Below, piece by piece: positions 1 through 6,967 of a DNA stretch of 34,418 nucleotides (the stretch's first letter is position 1; every line of letters begins with the position of its first letter). The notes beneath the pieces were generated by a model. It saw only the letters and a program-made list of their open reading frames with translations, did not search any database and was not told the origin of the DNA. The position numbers and the translations under genes were made by a program. This DNA comes from Elusimicrobia bacterium UBA6262. GTDB lineage: Bacteria; CAYTYR01; UBA6262. The stretch lies in contig DJVG01000036.1 of NCBI GenBank assembly GCA_002441095.1, positions 1 through 34,418 of the forward strand. Direction: 5' to 3'.

Positions 1-35
1 TTCAATTCATCGGGATCACCTCCAGTTTATAGAAG

Positions 36-114
36 CAGTTGTAAGTTAAAAGTTAAAAGTTGTAAATTCAGGTAAAAGCATAACTTATCACTTTACACTT
101 AAAACTTAACACTG
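36..114. repeat. Imperfect palindrome built from AGTTAAA-like words
   Basis: The left arm (36-65) has tandem AGTTAAA words. The right arm (81-114) carries the complementary words (CACTTAAAACTTAACACTG). Both ends close on CAGT/ACTG. The element sits directly upstream of yjbQ and ends about 15 bases before its ribosome-binding site. It belongs to the same structural class as the palindromes near 12.2, 14.8, 21.5, 24.8, 25.5, 31.5 and 34.2 kb. Confidence 0.6.
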
Positions 115-140
115 TATTTAAAATAATAAGGGGAAGCGGC

Positions 141-560
141 ATGGCGGTTATTACTAAAGAATTAAGTTTTTGGACCAAAGGTGAAACAGACATAATCGAT
201 ATCACCACTGAGATCCAGGGTGAATTATCCGATTCCAAACCTAAAAATGGCATTGTTGTGCTATTTATTCCCGGGTCAACAGGCGGCTTGATAACTATTG
301 AGCATGAACCTGGTCTCATCTCTGATTTTAAGGCTTCCATGGAAAAATTATTTCCTCAGGGTATCGAATATGCCCACAATATGCGTTGGCATGATGGCAA
401 CGGGCATTCTCATGTCCGTGCTTCTGTGGTCGGTTCATCTATGACCATACCTTTCCAGAACAGAAAACTGCTTTTAGGCACATGGCAGCAAATTGCTTTA
501 GTTGATTTTGACTTACATCCCCGTTCCCGCAAAGTGATCATGCAGATTATCGGAGAGTAG
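141..560 (+). CDS. yjbQ: YjbQ/UPF0047 family protein (secondary thiamine-phosphate synthase-like)
   Basis: A 139-residue protein of the YjbQ family, small trimeric proteins of about 130-140 residues. Family signatures seen are the central Y-A-H-N-M-R-W-H-D-G-N-G-H-S-H block (about residues 78-92), the G-S-S-M-T-I-P-F segment, and the L-G-T-W-Q-Q-I-x-L-x-D-F-D segment near the C-terminus. Some members can substitute weakly for ThiE, so a role in joining the thiamin halves is possible, but the native function is unsettled. The ATG at 141 has a good ribosome-binding site (AAGGGGAAG at 129-137). The stop codon overlaps the rsmD start by one base, so the two are probably cotranscribed. Family assignment is firm; the substrate is not. 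Confidence 0.9.
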   Translation: MAVITKELSFWTKGETDIIDITTEIQGELSDSKPKNGIVVLFIPGSTGGLITIEHEPGLISDFKASMEKLFPQGIEYAHNMRWHDGNGHSHVRASVVGSSMTIPFQNRKLLLGTWQQIALVDFDLHPRSRKVIMQIIGE

Positions 561-1114
561 TGATGCAGGTAATTGCCGGCATTGCTAAAGGCCGAAAACT
601 CAAATCTCTTCCTGGGTTGGCCACTCGCCCGATCTTAGCCCGCATTAAAAAATCACTATTCGATATTATCCGTTTACCTGTTATTGAGGCTGCTTTCCTG
701 GACTTGTATGCCGGTACCGGCGCTGTGGGCATTGAGGCGCTGAGCCGTGGCGCTAAGTCAGCTGTGTTTATTGAAAAAGATCCCGGAGCTATTAAGGTGA
801 TCCGGGATAATTTGCAATTGACACATTTCTCAGCCCAAGGGCAAGTCTTGCAAGGTAATGTTTTTGACTTACTGCAGAGATTGGGGCAGCCTTATAACAT
901 TATTTTTGTAGGTCCTCCCTATAAGCTTGGGGTGACTAAAGATACTATTGCCACAATTGATAAATACCAGGTACTGGCCCAGGATGGATTGGTAATAGCC
1001 CAGCATCATTTTAAAGAACCAATGGAGATCAAAGTCGGCAGTTTTTTTATGTACCGTCAAGAGCGTTATGGCGATACCCGTTTGAGTTTTTATAAAAAAG
1101 TGCCTAATGAATAA
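560..1114 (+). CDS. rsmD: 16S rRNA (guanine-N2)-methyltransferase RsmD-like
   Basis: A 184-residue class I SAM-dependent methyltransferase of the RsmD family, which methylates G966 of 16S rRNA during 30S assembly. Seen: the N-terminal V-I-A-G-x-A-K-G-R-K-L block, the R-P-I-L-A-R-I-K-K-S-L-F-D-I motif, the SAM-binding motif D-L-Y-A-G-T-G-A-V-G-I-E-A-L-S-R-G-A (about 48-65) and the acidic motif F-I-E-K-D. The catalytic motif, normally D-P-P-Y or D-P-P-F, reads G-P-P-Y here (about 118-121), so the usual Asp is missing. The start is GTG at 560, overlapping the yjbQ stop; ATG at 563 is equally possible. The family is clear, but activity is less certain because of the Asp-to-Gly change. Confidence 0.88.
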   Translation: MMQVIAGIAKGRKLKSLPGLATRPILARIKKSLFDIIRLPVIEAAFLDLYAGTGAVGIEALSRGAKSAVFIEKDPGAIKVIRDNLQLTHFSAQGQVLQGNVFDLLQRLGQPYNIIFVGPPYKLGVTKDTIATIDKYQVLAQDGLVIAQHHFKEPMEIKVGSFFMYRQERYGDTRLSFYKKVPNE

Positions 1115-1120
1115 AGATTT

Positions 1121-1167
1121 ATTCGAGTAATTCGCTATCCTGCCTACCGGCAGGCAGGCATTCGAGT
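1121..1167. repeat. GC-rich intergenic palindrome flanked by ATTCGAG repeats
   Basis: A near-perfect 20-base palindrome (1139-1158, core TGCCTACCGGCAGGCA) lies between two copies of ATTCGAG (1121-1127 and 1160-1166). It is in the rsmD-nadK gap with no following T-run, so it does not look like an intrinsic terminator. It resembles the REP-like extragenic palindromes found in many copies in some bacterial genomes. Confidence 0.6.
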
Positions 1168-1190
1168 CATTTATTAATAGGAGTATCACA

Positions 1191-2009
1191 ATGAAAGTCT
1201 GGTTAGCTTTTAATCCGAATAAAGAAAAGGCCCTATCAGCTGTTAAAGAGCTAAAACAATATTTTCATAAGAAAAAAATAACAGTGATCAACGGGCAGCA
1301 GCCAAAAAAATTCCTGGGAGCTGATGACCTGGTTGTAGCCTTAGGCGGGGATGGGACCTTATTACGGGTAGCCCGGGCTATAGCAGGCTGCAATGTGCCG
1401 GTATTGGGAGTCAACCTTGGCGGTTTAGGGTTCTTAACCGAGGTTACCCGCCAGGAAATATACAGAACATTAGATAAGATATTGCAGGGGAATATAGCGG
1501 TCGAAGAAAGAATGATGCTGCAGGCAGAAGTCTGGCGTGGGAAAAAGAAGCTGGGCACATACCTGGCTTTAAATGATGTAGTCGTTAATTCCAGCCAGGA
1601 GGCCAGGGTGGTCAGTTTGGACCTGGCTATTGATAATAAACCTGTGGCTAATTACATTGCTGACGGATTGATCGTGGCAACGCCTACCGGGTCCACCGCT
1701 TATACCTTATCAGCCGGCGGACCAATAGTGTATCCGGATATGGAACTGATCATTGTCTCTCCGATTTGCCCGCATATGCTGACTTTGCGTCCTTTGATCG
1801 TAGCCGCAGAAACAAATATAGCTATTACCATGAAAACAGATCACCATGTAGGTAATGTCACCATGGATGGGCAGGTGGCAGTGCCGGTTAAATTGAATGA
1901 TGTGATAGTGGTAAAGAAAGCGGTAGAGAAATTCTTATTGGTCACTAGCCCATATAAGAATTATTTTGAAGTGCTCAGGACCAAGCTTAAATGGTCGGAA
2001 AGAGCCTAA
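1191..2009 (+). CDS. nadK: NAD kinase
   Basis: A 272-residue ATP- or polyphosphate-dependent NAD kinase that phosphorylates NAD to NADP in the cytoplasm. Seen: the diagnostic G-G-D-G-T motif (residues 52-56), N-L-G-G-L-G-F-L-T (about 87-95) and the C-terminal A-D-G-L-I-V-A-T-P-T-G-S-T-A-Y block with S-A-G-G-P-I-V, which form the nucleotide-binding and substrate sites. Length is normal for bacterial NadK. ATG 1191 follows a usable ribosome-binding site (AGGAG about 10 bases upstream). The order rsmD-nadK-recN, with small gaps, suggests one housekeeping transcript. No anomaly seen. Confidence 0.96.
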   Translation: MKVWLAFNPNKEKALSAVKELKQYFHKKKITVINGQQPKKFLGADDLVVALGGDGTLLRVARAIAGCNVPVLGVNLGGLGFLTEVTRQEIYRTLDKILQGNIAVEERMMLQAEVWRGKKKLGTYLALNDVVVNSSQEARVVSLDLAIDNKPVANYIADGLIVATPTGSTAYTLSAGGPIVYPDMELIIVSPICPHMLTLRPLIVAAETNIAITMKTDHHVGNVTMDGQVAVPVKLNDVIVVKKAVEKFLLVTSPYKNYFEVLRTKLKWSERA

Positions 2010-2024
2010 ACTCGTTGGCAGTCC

Positions 2025-2070
2025 GCTCCGATATTCATCGGAGCTCGTAGTTGATGGTTGATAGTTAAAA
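2025..2070. repeat. 8-bp hairpin followed by GTTGATA heptamer words
   Basis: A perfect stem GCTCCGAT/ATCGGAGC with a 4-base loop (2025-2044) is followed by the heptamers GTTGATG, GTTGATA and GTTAAAA (2050-2070), ending in the recN ribosome-binding region. There is no T-run after the stem. The same heptamer recurs near 19.4, 20.3 and 28.1 kb. Confidence 0.6.
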
Positions 2071-2078
2071 GGATAGGT

Positions 2079-3758
2079 ATGTTAGAACAACTGAGTATTA
2101 AAAATTATGCGTTGATCGAAGACCTTCATATTAATTTTGATGAAGGTTTTAATGTTTTAACAGGAGAAACCGGTGCCGGGAAGTCAATTATAGTGGGTGC
2201 GCTTGGCCTGATCCTGGGTGAGCGTGCCTCCACGAATATTATCCGCAAAGGCGCTGAATCGTGCAGTATCCGGGCTACTTTTGATATTGCTAAGAATAAA
2301 CCGTTATTACTTCTCTTAAAGCAGCAGGGGATCAGTCTTGATGATACAACCCTGCTTTTATGCCGGGAGATCAGCCCTGCCGGGAAAAACCGCTGCCTGG
2401 TAAATGACCAGGTCATTACCCTGGGAATGCTGGAGAGTATCGGTAATTGCCTGGTGGACCTGCATGGCCAGCATGAACACCAGTCACTTTTACAGGCCAA
2501 AGAACAGCTAAACATCCTGGATGATTTTGGCGGCCTGCTGGAACAGCGGAAAGAAATAGAGGAAATGTATACCAGCTTGCGGCAACTAGAAGTGGAATTG
2601 GAAGAATTAAATCATCATGAACAGGAACGCGATCATTTTCTTGACCTCTATAATTTCCAGGTGAAAGAAATTAAAGATGCACATTTAGAACCAGGGGAGG
2701 AAGAAAAACTGGCCCAGGATATCAACTTACTGGCCAATGCCGAAAAGATAGCCCACTTGGTGAATGACGCGTACCAATGGTTGTATGAAGAAGAAGGTTC
2801 GAGTTTATCCAAACTGGAAAAGATCAAACAGAACATGATCTCTTTGCAAACGATAGATCAGAATATTAAAGCAACCACAGATATAGTTAATGAAAGTATG
2901 GTCAACCTGCAAGAAGTTAATTCTACCTTGCGTGAATACAAAGACAAGATCATTTTTGATCCGGTAAAACTGGATAGTTTGATCGAGCGTAAGGAACAGA
3001 TAAATAGGCTGAAAAGCAAATATGGGGCTACGATCAAAGATATTCTTACCTACCAGGATAAGCTCACCAAGGAGATAGAAAAACTATCTACTGCCGAAGA
3101 GAGCAGGGCTGGTTTGGCTAAGGCGATAGACCAGGCCAGAGGCAAAGTTATGGAAAAAGCAAAAAAACTTTCCCTGGCGCGCCAGAAAACCGCCTCTAAA
3201 CTGGAACTGGAAACAAGCCAGGAACTTAAGGACCTGGGTTTGCCAAAGATCAAGTTAAAGATAAGCCTGGTGCCGGAACAGGACACCCAGGGAGCGCCGC
3301 AGTTGACCAGTACCGGCCTGGAAAAAGCAGAATTCCTGATCAGTCCCAATGTGGGCGAAGACTTGCAGCCGTTGGCTAAGATCGCTTCCGGAGGAGAGAT
3401 GTCCCGGATCATGTTGGGGTTAAAATCAGTTTTAGCCCATACCGATAAAATTCCGACCCTGATCTTTGACGAAATTGACACTGGTATCGGAGGTAGTATG
3501 GCTGAAATAGTCGGGAAGAAGATCAAAGCCCTGGCTGGTAGGCACCAGGTAGTCTGTATAACCCATTGGCCCCAAATTGCCGGGTTTGCCGCTAATCACC
3601 TGCATGTTTCCAAGGAAGTTTCGCATGACCGGACCTATACCAGGATACAACACCTTGCAGCTGAAGAAAGGGTAAAAGAACTTGCCCGGATGCTGGGTGG
3701 AGAAACGCTCACGGATATCAGCATGAAACACGCCAAAGAACTGCTTCGTAATAAGTAA
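2079..3758 (+). CDS. recN: DNA repair ATPase RecN
   Basis: A 559-residue SMC-like ATPase that helps repair double-strand breaks. The N-terminal lobe has Walker A G-E-T-G-A-G-K-S (residues 29-36). A long charged helical middle (about 150-370) fits the short RecN coiled coil. The C-terminal lobe has the ABC-type signature A-S-G-G-E-M-S-R and Walker B L-I-F-D-E-I-D-T-G-I-G-G, followed by the C-I-T-H-W-P-Q-I-A switch region. I chose ATG 2079 rather than TTG 2058. The family begins at M-L-E-Q-L-S-I-x-N-Y-A-L-I, AAAAGGA lies 5 bases upstream of the ATG, and the TTG falls inside the heptamer repeat. A new promoter follows the gene. Confidence 0.96.
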   Translation: MLEQLSIKNYALIEDLHINFDEGFNVLTGETGAGKSIIVGALGLILGERASTNIIRKGAESCSIRATFDIAKNKPLLLLLKQQGISLDDTTLLLCREISPAGKNRCLVNDQVITLGMLESIGNCLVDLHGQHEHQSLLQAKEQLNILDDFGGLLEQRKEIEEMYTSLRQLEVELEELNHHEQERDHFLDLYNFQVKEIKDAHLEPGEEEKLAQDINLLANAEKIAHLVNDAYQWLYEEEGSSLSKLEKIKQNMISLQTIDQNIKATTDIVNESMVNLQEVNSTLREYKDKIIFDPVKLDSLIERKEQINRLKSKYGATIKDILTYQDKLTKEIEKLSTAEESRAGLAKAIDQARGKVMEKAKKLSLARQKTASKLELETSQELKDLGLPKIKLKISLVPEQDTQGAPQLTSTGLEKAEFLISPNVGEDLQPLAKIASGGEMSRIMLGLKSVLAHTDKIPTLIFDEIDTGIGGSMAEIVGKKIKALAGRHQVVCITHWPQIAGFAANHLHVSKEVSHDRTYTRIQHLAAEERVKELARMLGGETLTDISMKHAKELLRNK

Positions 3759-3771
3759 TATAAAATAATAC

Positions 3772-3800
3772 TTGACAAAATTAAGTATAAGTATTATATT
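3772..3800 (+). promoter_or_regulatory. Sigma70-type promoter for the Fur-family gene
   Basis: TTGACA (3772-3777), a 17-base spacer and TATATT (3795-3800). The -35 is perfect and the -10 near consensus. It lies in the 75-base gap between recN and the fur-family gene, and its -10 abuts a Fur-type operator. Confidence 0.8.
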
Positions 3801-3814
3801 GATAATGGTTATCA
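3800..3814 (+). promoter_or_regulatory. Fur-box operator, TGATAAT-G-GTTATCA
   Basis: A 7-1-7 inverted repeat differing by one base from the consensus TGATAATNATTATCA. It touches the last base of the -10 hexamer, so a bound regulator would block RNA polymerase. This fits autoregulation of the Fur-family gene starting at 3834. A 22-base stretch beginning here recurs at 4331-4352 with 19 identical bases. Confidence 0.8.
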
Positions 3815-3833
3815 TTAACAATAAGGTTGGTTT

Positions 3834-4307
3834 ATGAGAAATAGAAATTGTAGCGGCTCTGTTTGGTGGCATGGAAAATTCAGGGGCTGCGGCTATAGAT
3901 TGACTACCGGCCGGGAAGCTATCCTGGAAATATTATCTAATGTTGCAGGCCATTTGAGTGCAGAGGATATCTATATTAAAGTTCACCCTAAGTATCCTAA
4001 TATAGGGCTGACCACAGTATATAGGACATTGGATGTATTATCTGACTTGGGCATGGTATATAAGTTTGATTTTGGTGATGGCCGAACACGCTATGAATTG
4101 GCAGAAGGACCGAAGGGCTCTCACCATCATCATCACCTGGTATGCACAAACTGTAATCGGGTAATTGATTATACTGATTTTATTGATGAAGAAGTGGAAT
4201 TGCTTAATCAAACGGAGAAAGGCCTTAGTAAAAAATATAATTTTAAGATCACTAACCATTTAATCCAATTCTATGGACTATGTGATAAATGCAGCATTGA
4301 GAAATAG
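3834..4307 (+). CDS. Fur-family metal-responsive transcriptional regulator
   Basis: A 157-residue Fur/PerR/Zur-family DNA-binding repressor. Seen: a winged-helix domain starting at about residue 22 (Y-R-L-T-T-G-R-E-A-I-L-E-I-L), the H-L-S-A-E-D-I-Y block, the recognition-helix region G-L-T-T-V-Y-R-T-L-D-V-L, the histidine cluster S-H-H-H-H-H-L-V-C-T-N-C, and a C-terminal C-D-K-C. The two Cys pairs form the usual structural zinc site. The first about 20 residues, with two Cys, two Trp and one His, are an unusual extension. Start ATG 3834 follows AAGG. The promoter holds a Fur box and a second similar site precedes the next gene, so it likely senses iron or a related metal. Fur, PerR and Zur cannot be told apart here. 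Confidence 0.92.
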   Translation: MRNRNCSGSVWWHGKFRGCGYRLTTGREAILEILSNVAGHLSAEDIYIKVHPKYPNIGLTTVYRTLDVLSDLGMVYKFDFGDGRTRYELAEGPKGSHHHHHLVCTNCNRVIDYTDFIDEEVELLNQTEKGLSKKYNFKITNHLIQFYGLCDKCSIEK

Positions 4308-4330
4308 CGCTATATTTTTTTGGCTCTAAA

Positions 4331-4352
4331 TGGAAATGGTTATCAATAACAA
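4331..4352 (+). promoter_or_regulatory. Second Fur-box-like site upstream of the DUF5320 gene
   Basis: This 22-base stretch matches 19 of 22 bases of the site beginning at 3800 and shares the core AATGGTTATCA plus the trailing TAACAA. The left half-site is degraded (TGGAAAT instead of TGATAAT). It lies 15-36 bases before the start codon at 4367. No convincing -35/-10 pair is visible here, so it may act on readthrough or on a weak promoter. Confidence 0.55.
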
Positions 4353-4366
4353 ATAGGAGGTGTGTT

Positions 4367-4723
4367 ATGCCAGGATTTAATGGAACAGGTCCCAGGGGAC
4401 AAGGGCCAATGACAGGCGGTGGCAGGGGATATTGCGTTTTACCGGCAAATAACTTTGTGAGCCGGTCATTTGGCGGGAGGTTTTATTGTGGTAGAGGTAG
4501 AGGTGGAGGAAGAGGACGGCGTAACTGGTTTTATGCAACTGGTCTTCCTGGTTGGATGAGAGGGCAACAAAGTATTCCGATAGCTGGTGATTTTAATTAT
4601 ACGGCACCAGCCAGTGAAGAATTATCTATGCTTAAGGACCAAGCCGGATATATTAAGGAAGAGCTTGAGGTGATCCAATCGAGGATTCAGGAGATAGAGG
4701 CAAATCAAGAATTAGGGAAGTAG
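4367..4723 (+). CDS. DUF5320-type glycine-rich protein with C-terminal coiled coil
   Basis: A 118-residue protein opening with the family hallmark M-P-G-F-N-G-T-G-P-R-G-Q-G-P-M-T-G-G-G-R-G. A Gly/Arg-rich middle (about 43-57) and a helical, probably coiled-coil C-terminus (about 84-115) follow. Proteins of this type are typically found beside NifX/NifB-like and Mrp/MinD ATPase genes in anaerobes; their biochemical role is unknown. The start has a strong AGGAGG (4355-4360) 6 bases upstream. The second Fur-box-like site lies just before it. It shares its N-terminal motif with the gene at 5542, so the two may share a partner. Confidence 0.8.
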   Translation: MPGFNGTGPRGQGPMTGGGRGYCVLPANNFVSRSFGGRFYCGRGRGGGRGRRNWFYATGLPGWMRGQQSIPIAGDFNYTAPASEELSMLKDQAGYIKEELEVIQSRIQEIEANQELGK

Positions 4724-4756
4724 CTTTTAAAGACAGACAAAAAGGAGTAGCTGACT

Positions 4757-5134
4757 ATGAGAGTTGGAGTAGTATTGGAAGATGAAAGCGGTATGCATGG
4801 TAATGTGTGTGCTCACTTCGGGCAATGTAAGTATTTCTTCTTGGCTGATATTGATAAGGATGCAAAGAAGATAACAAGTACCAGAATTGTGCCAAATACT
4901 GCGGTACATGGCGGCGGTGGCTGCGTGGCAGTAGATGAGATCCTAAAACATAAGGTGACCCATGTCATAGCTGGCGGTATGGGGATGGGAGCGCAGCAAA
5001 AATTTGCTCAAGCAGGCGTTCAGGTGTTTGGTTATTCCGGTAATGTGCAGGAAGCTTTGAACGATTTTATGAATAATACTCTAGGCGGGCTTGATGCCTG
5101 CAAAGATCATGGTGATAGCGGCGGATGTCATTAA
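4757..5134 (+). CDS. NifX/NifB-family iron-molybdenum cofactor-binding protein, copy 1
   Basis: A 125-residue protein of the dinitrogenase iron-molybdenum cofactor (NifX/NafY/NifB C-terminal) fold, whose members bind metal-sulfur clusters. Seen: V-G-V-V-L-E-D at the N-terminus, A-H-F-G-Q-C-K-Y-F, the glycine cluster H-G-G-G-G-C-V-A-V and the helix-strand block G-G-M-G-M-G-A-Q-Q-K-F-A-Q-A-G-V-Q-V-F-G. The last about 16 residues are Cys/His/Gly-rich, with two Cys and two His, a plausible extra metal-binding tail absent from copy 2. The ribosome-binding site is AAAGGAG. There is no nitrogenase here, so the cargo need not contain molybdenum. Family call is strong; cofactor unknown. Confidence 0.88.
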   Translation: MRVGVVLEDESGMHGNVCAHFGQCKYFFLADIDKDAKKITSTRIVPNTAVHGGGGCVAVDEILKHKVTHVIAGGMGMGAQQKFAQAGVQVFGYSGNVQEALNDFMNNTLGGLDACKDHGDSGGCH

Positions 5135-5146
5135 GGAGGAATAAAT

Positions 5147-5518
5147 ATGAAGATTTGTGTAACCTCAGAAAATGCAAATTTAAATTCACAGGTAGATCCA
5201 CGCTTTGGCCGGTGCCAGTATTTTATTATTGTTGATACTGATACCTTTGAATTTGAAGCTGTTGGAAATCCTAATCTGGAAGCTACGGGTGGTGCAGGCA
5301 TACAATCGGCGCAGTTGGTTGCTTCTAAGCAGGCTAAGGCCGTAGTTACCGGAAATGTCGGGCCTAATGCGTTTCAAACATTAACAGCAGCGGGGATAGA
5401 AGTTTTTACCGGGGCAGCAGGCACAGTTAAGGAAGCAATTGAGAAATATAAAAAAGGTGAATTTAAAGCAGCGGCCAGCCCCAGCGTTAGTTCTAAATCC
5501 GGAATGCCAAGCAAGTAA
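5147..5518 (+). CDS. NifX/NifB-family iron-molybdenum cofactor-binding protein, copy 2
   Basis: A 123-residue paralogue of the preceding gene, 12 bases downstream with its own AAGGAGG site. Seen: the family start K-I-C-V-T-S-E-N, the D-P-R-F-G-R-C-Q-Y-F motif, the A-T-G-G-A-G-I-Q-S-A-Q block and V-V-T-G-N-V-G-P-N-A-F-Q-T-L-x-A-A-G-I-E-V-F. It lacks the Cys/His-rich tail of copy 1 and ends in a low-complexity Ser/Ala/Pro/Lys tail. Keeping two divergent copies side by side suggests different steps, such as storage and transfer, or different partners. Assignment to the fold is firm, the specific role inferred. Confidence 0.88.
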   Translation: MKICVTSENANLNSQVDPRFGRCQYFIIVDTDTFEFEAVGNPNLEATGGAGIQSAQLVASKQAKAVVTGNVGPNAFQTLTAAGIEVFTGAAGTVKEAIEKYKKGEFKAAASPSVSSKSGMPSK

Positions 5519-5541
5519 TTAACAGGAGAGAGGTGATTTGT

Positions 5542-5766
5542 ATGCCTAGAGGAGATGGAACAGGCCCGGTAGGTAAAGGACCAGGCAGTGGTGGAGGTTT
5601 TGGCAGAGGTAGTGGCAGGGGCCGCATGGGTGGAAATCGCGCTGGCGCTGGCCCGGGAGGAAATTGCCTTTGTCCTGCTTGCGGGACAACAGTTGCTCAT
5701 CAGGCAGGTACGCCGTGTGCTTCAATGACCTGTCCGAAGTGTGGTACGAGGCTGGTGCGGGAATAA
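5542..5766 (+). CDS. Small glycine-rich zinc-ribbon-like protein (DUF5320-like N-terminus)
   Basis: A 74-residue protein. The first about 40 residues are Gly/Arg-rich and begin M-P-R-G-D-G-T-G-P-V-G-K-G-P-G, like the gene at 4367. The C-terminal half has two Cys pairs, C-P-A-C and C-P-K-C, plus extra Cys and His, consistent with a zinc ribbon or small rubredoxin-like metal site. GGAGAGAGGTG lies upstream of ATG 5542; an in-frame GTG at 5533 would overlap this ribosome-binding site, so I prefer the ATG. It ends the NifX subcluster. Function is unknown; its constant company with cluster-binding proteins suggests an accessory or scaffold role. Confidence 0.78.
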   Translation: MPRGDGTGPVGKGPGSGGGFGRGSGRGRMGGNRAGAGPGGNCLCPACGTTVAHQAGTPCASMTCPKCGTRLVRE

Positions 5767-5795
5767 TTAATGACTAAAGAATAGACAGGATTTAA

Positions 5796-6104
5796 CTTGG
5801 AGCAGGAAGTAATTTTGATACAATATTTTCTGTAAATGTCTTACACCATCTGCTCAATCCCTACCAGGTAATAGATGAGCTTATACGGCTGCTTGCCCCT
5901 AAGGGCAAACTGGTATTGGCTGATTTTACCCCAGAAGGTTTCAAGGTCATGGATAAAGTCCATGGCCTTGAAGGCAATAAGCACGAGGTTGGAAAAGTTG
6001 ATTTAAAAGACACTGAAGGGTACTTAATTAAAAAAGGTTTATTGGTCAAGAAGGCAAATAGCGTTCATCAATATGTTCTTATTGCCGAGAGAGGCAGTAT
6101 ATAG
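5796..6104 (+). pseudogene. 5'-truncated class I SAM methyltransferase remnant
   Basis: From the in-frame stop at 5793-5795 to the TAG at 6104 one frame stays open for about 102 codons and reads as the C-terminal half of a class I methyltransferase. It has F-D-T-I-F-S-V-N-V-L-H-H-L (motif II-III region), then E-L-I-R-L-L-A-P-K-G-K-L-V-L-A-D-F (post-motif), then a G-L-E-G-N-K-H-E-V-G-K segment. The SAM-binding glycine motif is absent and no ATG or GTG start exists in frame; TTG 5916 would yield a 62-residue fragment without catalytic parts. I conclude the 5' half was deleted. This remnant fills the otherwise gene-free stretch 5767-6107. A short protein from a rare start cannot be excluded. Confidence 0.7.
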
Positions 6105-6107
6105 ATT

Positions 6108-6962
6108 ATGATCATTTCGGTAGCTAGCGGCAAAGGCGGCACAGGGAAAACTACTATTGCCGTCAATCTGGCTTTATCTATAGATAATGTACAATTTCTT
6201 GATTGTGATGTGGAAGAGCCGAACGCCCATATATTTCTTCAGCCTAAAATTAATGAACAAATTAAAGCGTACATACCAGTCCCGGAAATTGATGAATCTA
6301 AATGCACCTATTGCGGAAAATGCGCCCAGGTTTGCGTTTATCATGCGATAGCAGTACTCCCGGGACCGGAAAGAAAAAAAGGCTCAACCTTGATATTTGC
6401 GCATTTATGCCATGGTTGCGGGGCCTGCACTGCTTTATGTCCGAGAAATGCGATTAAAGAAGTCAATAGGGAAATTGGCATTGTAGAGATAGGCATAAGC
6501 GATAAAATAGAATTTATCCATGGGAAACTACACATTGGCGAGGCAATGTCCCCGCCGCTTATCCGCCAGGTTAAAGGATATATAAATTCAAATAAAACAG
6601 TGATCATTGATGCTCCTCCGGGTACATCCTGCCCGGTAGTCGCTGCAGTTAAGGGCAGTGATTTCTGTGTTTTGGTTACTGAGCCCACGCCTTTTGGCTT
6701 AAATGACCTGATCCTGGCAGTGGAAGTGCTAAGAAAAATAAAAATTCCTTTTGGCGTAGTAGTAAATCGCTCAGATCTAGGGAATAATAAAACCGAGGAA
6801 TATTGCCGGCAGGAAAAGATCAAAGTATTGATGCGGATACCATTTAGTAAAGAAATAGCCATGGCTTATTCTAAAGGAGAGCCTTTAGTTAAGGTATTTC
6901 CCATATATAAAGAAGAATTTCAAAAGCTTTATAATATGATCGCTAATGAGCTTGGTTTGTAG
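6108..6962 (+). CDS. MinD-superfamily P-loop ATPase with inserted 2x[4Fe-4S] ferredoxin domain, copy 1
   Basis: A 284-residue deviant Walker A ATPase (S-G-K-G-G-T-G-K-T-T, residues 7-16). The ferredoxin insert carries Cys 66, 69, 72, 76 and Cys 101, 104, 107, 111, two complete C-x2-C-x2-C-x3-C sites. The D-A-P-P-G-T-S-C-P-V motif and V-T-E-P-T-P-F-G-L-N-D switch segment follow. Such proteins are probably ATP-driven carriers or reductase components for iron-sulfur or related cofactors; no exact reaction is established. It starts 4 bases after the methyltransferase remnant. A second copy follows at 7093, and the two may form a heterodimer, as MinD/NifH-like ATPases dimerise across the nucleotide. 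Confidence 0.92.
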   Translation: MIISVASGKGGTGKTTIAVNLALSIDNVQFLDCDVEEPNAHIFLQPKINEQIKAYIPVPEIDESKCTYCGKCAQVCVYHAIAVLPGPERKKGSTLIFAHLCHGCGACTALCPRNAIKEVNREIGIVEIGISDKIEFIHGKLHIGEAMSPPLIRQVKGYINSNKTVIIDAPPGTSCPVVAAVKGSDFCVLVTEPTPFGLNDLILAVEVLRKIKIPFGVVVNRSDLGNNKTEEYCRQEKIKVLMRIPFSKEIAMAYSKGEPLVKVFPIYKEEFQKLYNMIANELGL

Positions 6963-6967
6963 AAAAT

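Noticed and set aside
1..48. Possible C-terminal tail of an upstream gene
   Set aside because: Two + frames stay open from the edge (stops at 30-32 and 47-49), but both are too short to recognise or choose between.
2126..2515. Long minus-strand open frame opposite recN
   Set aside because: It lies wholly opposite a well-supported gene, has no ribosome-binding site and no family features; the other minus-strand frames were dismissed on the same grounds.
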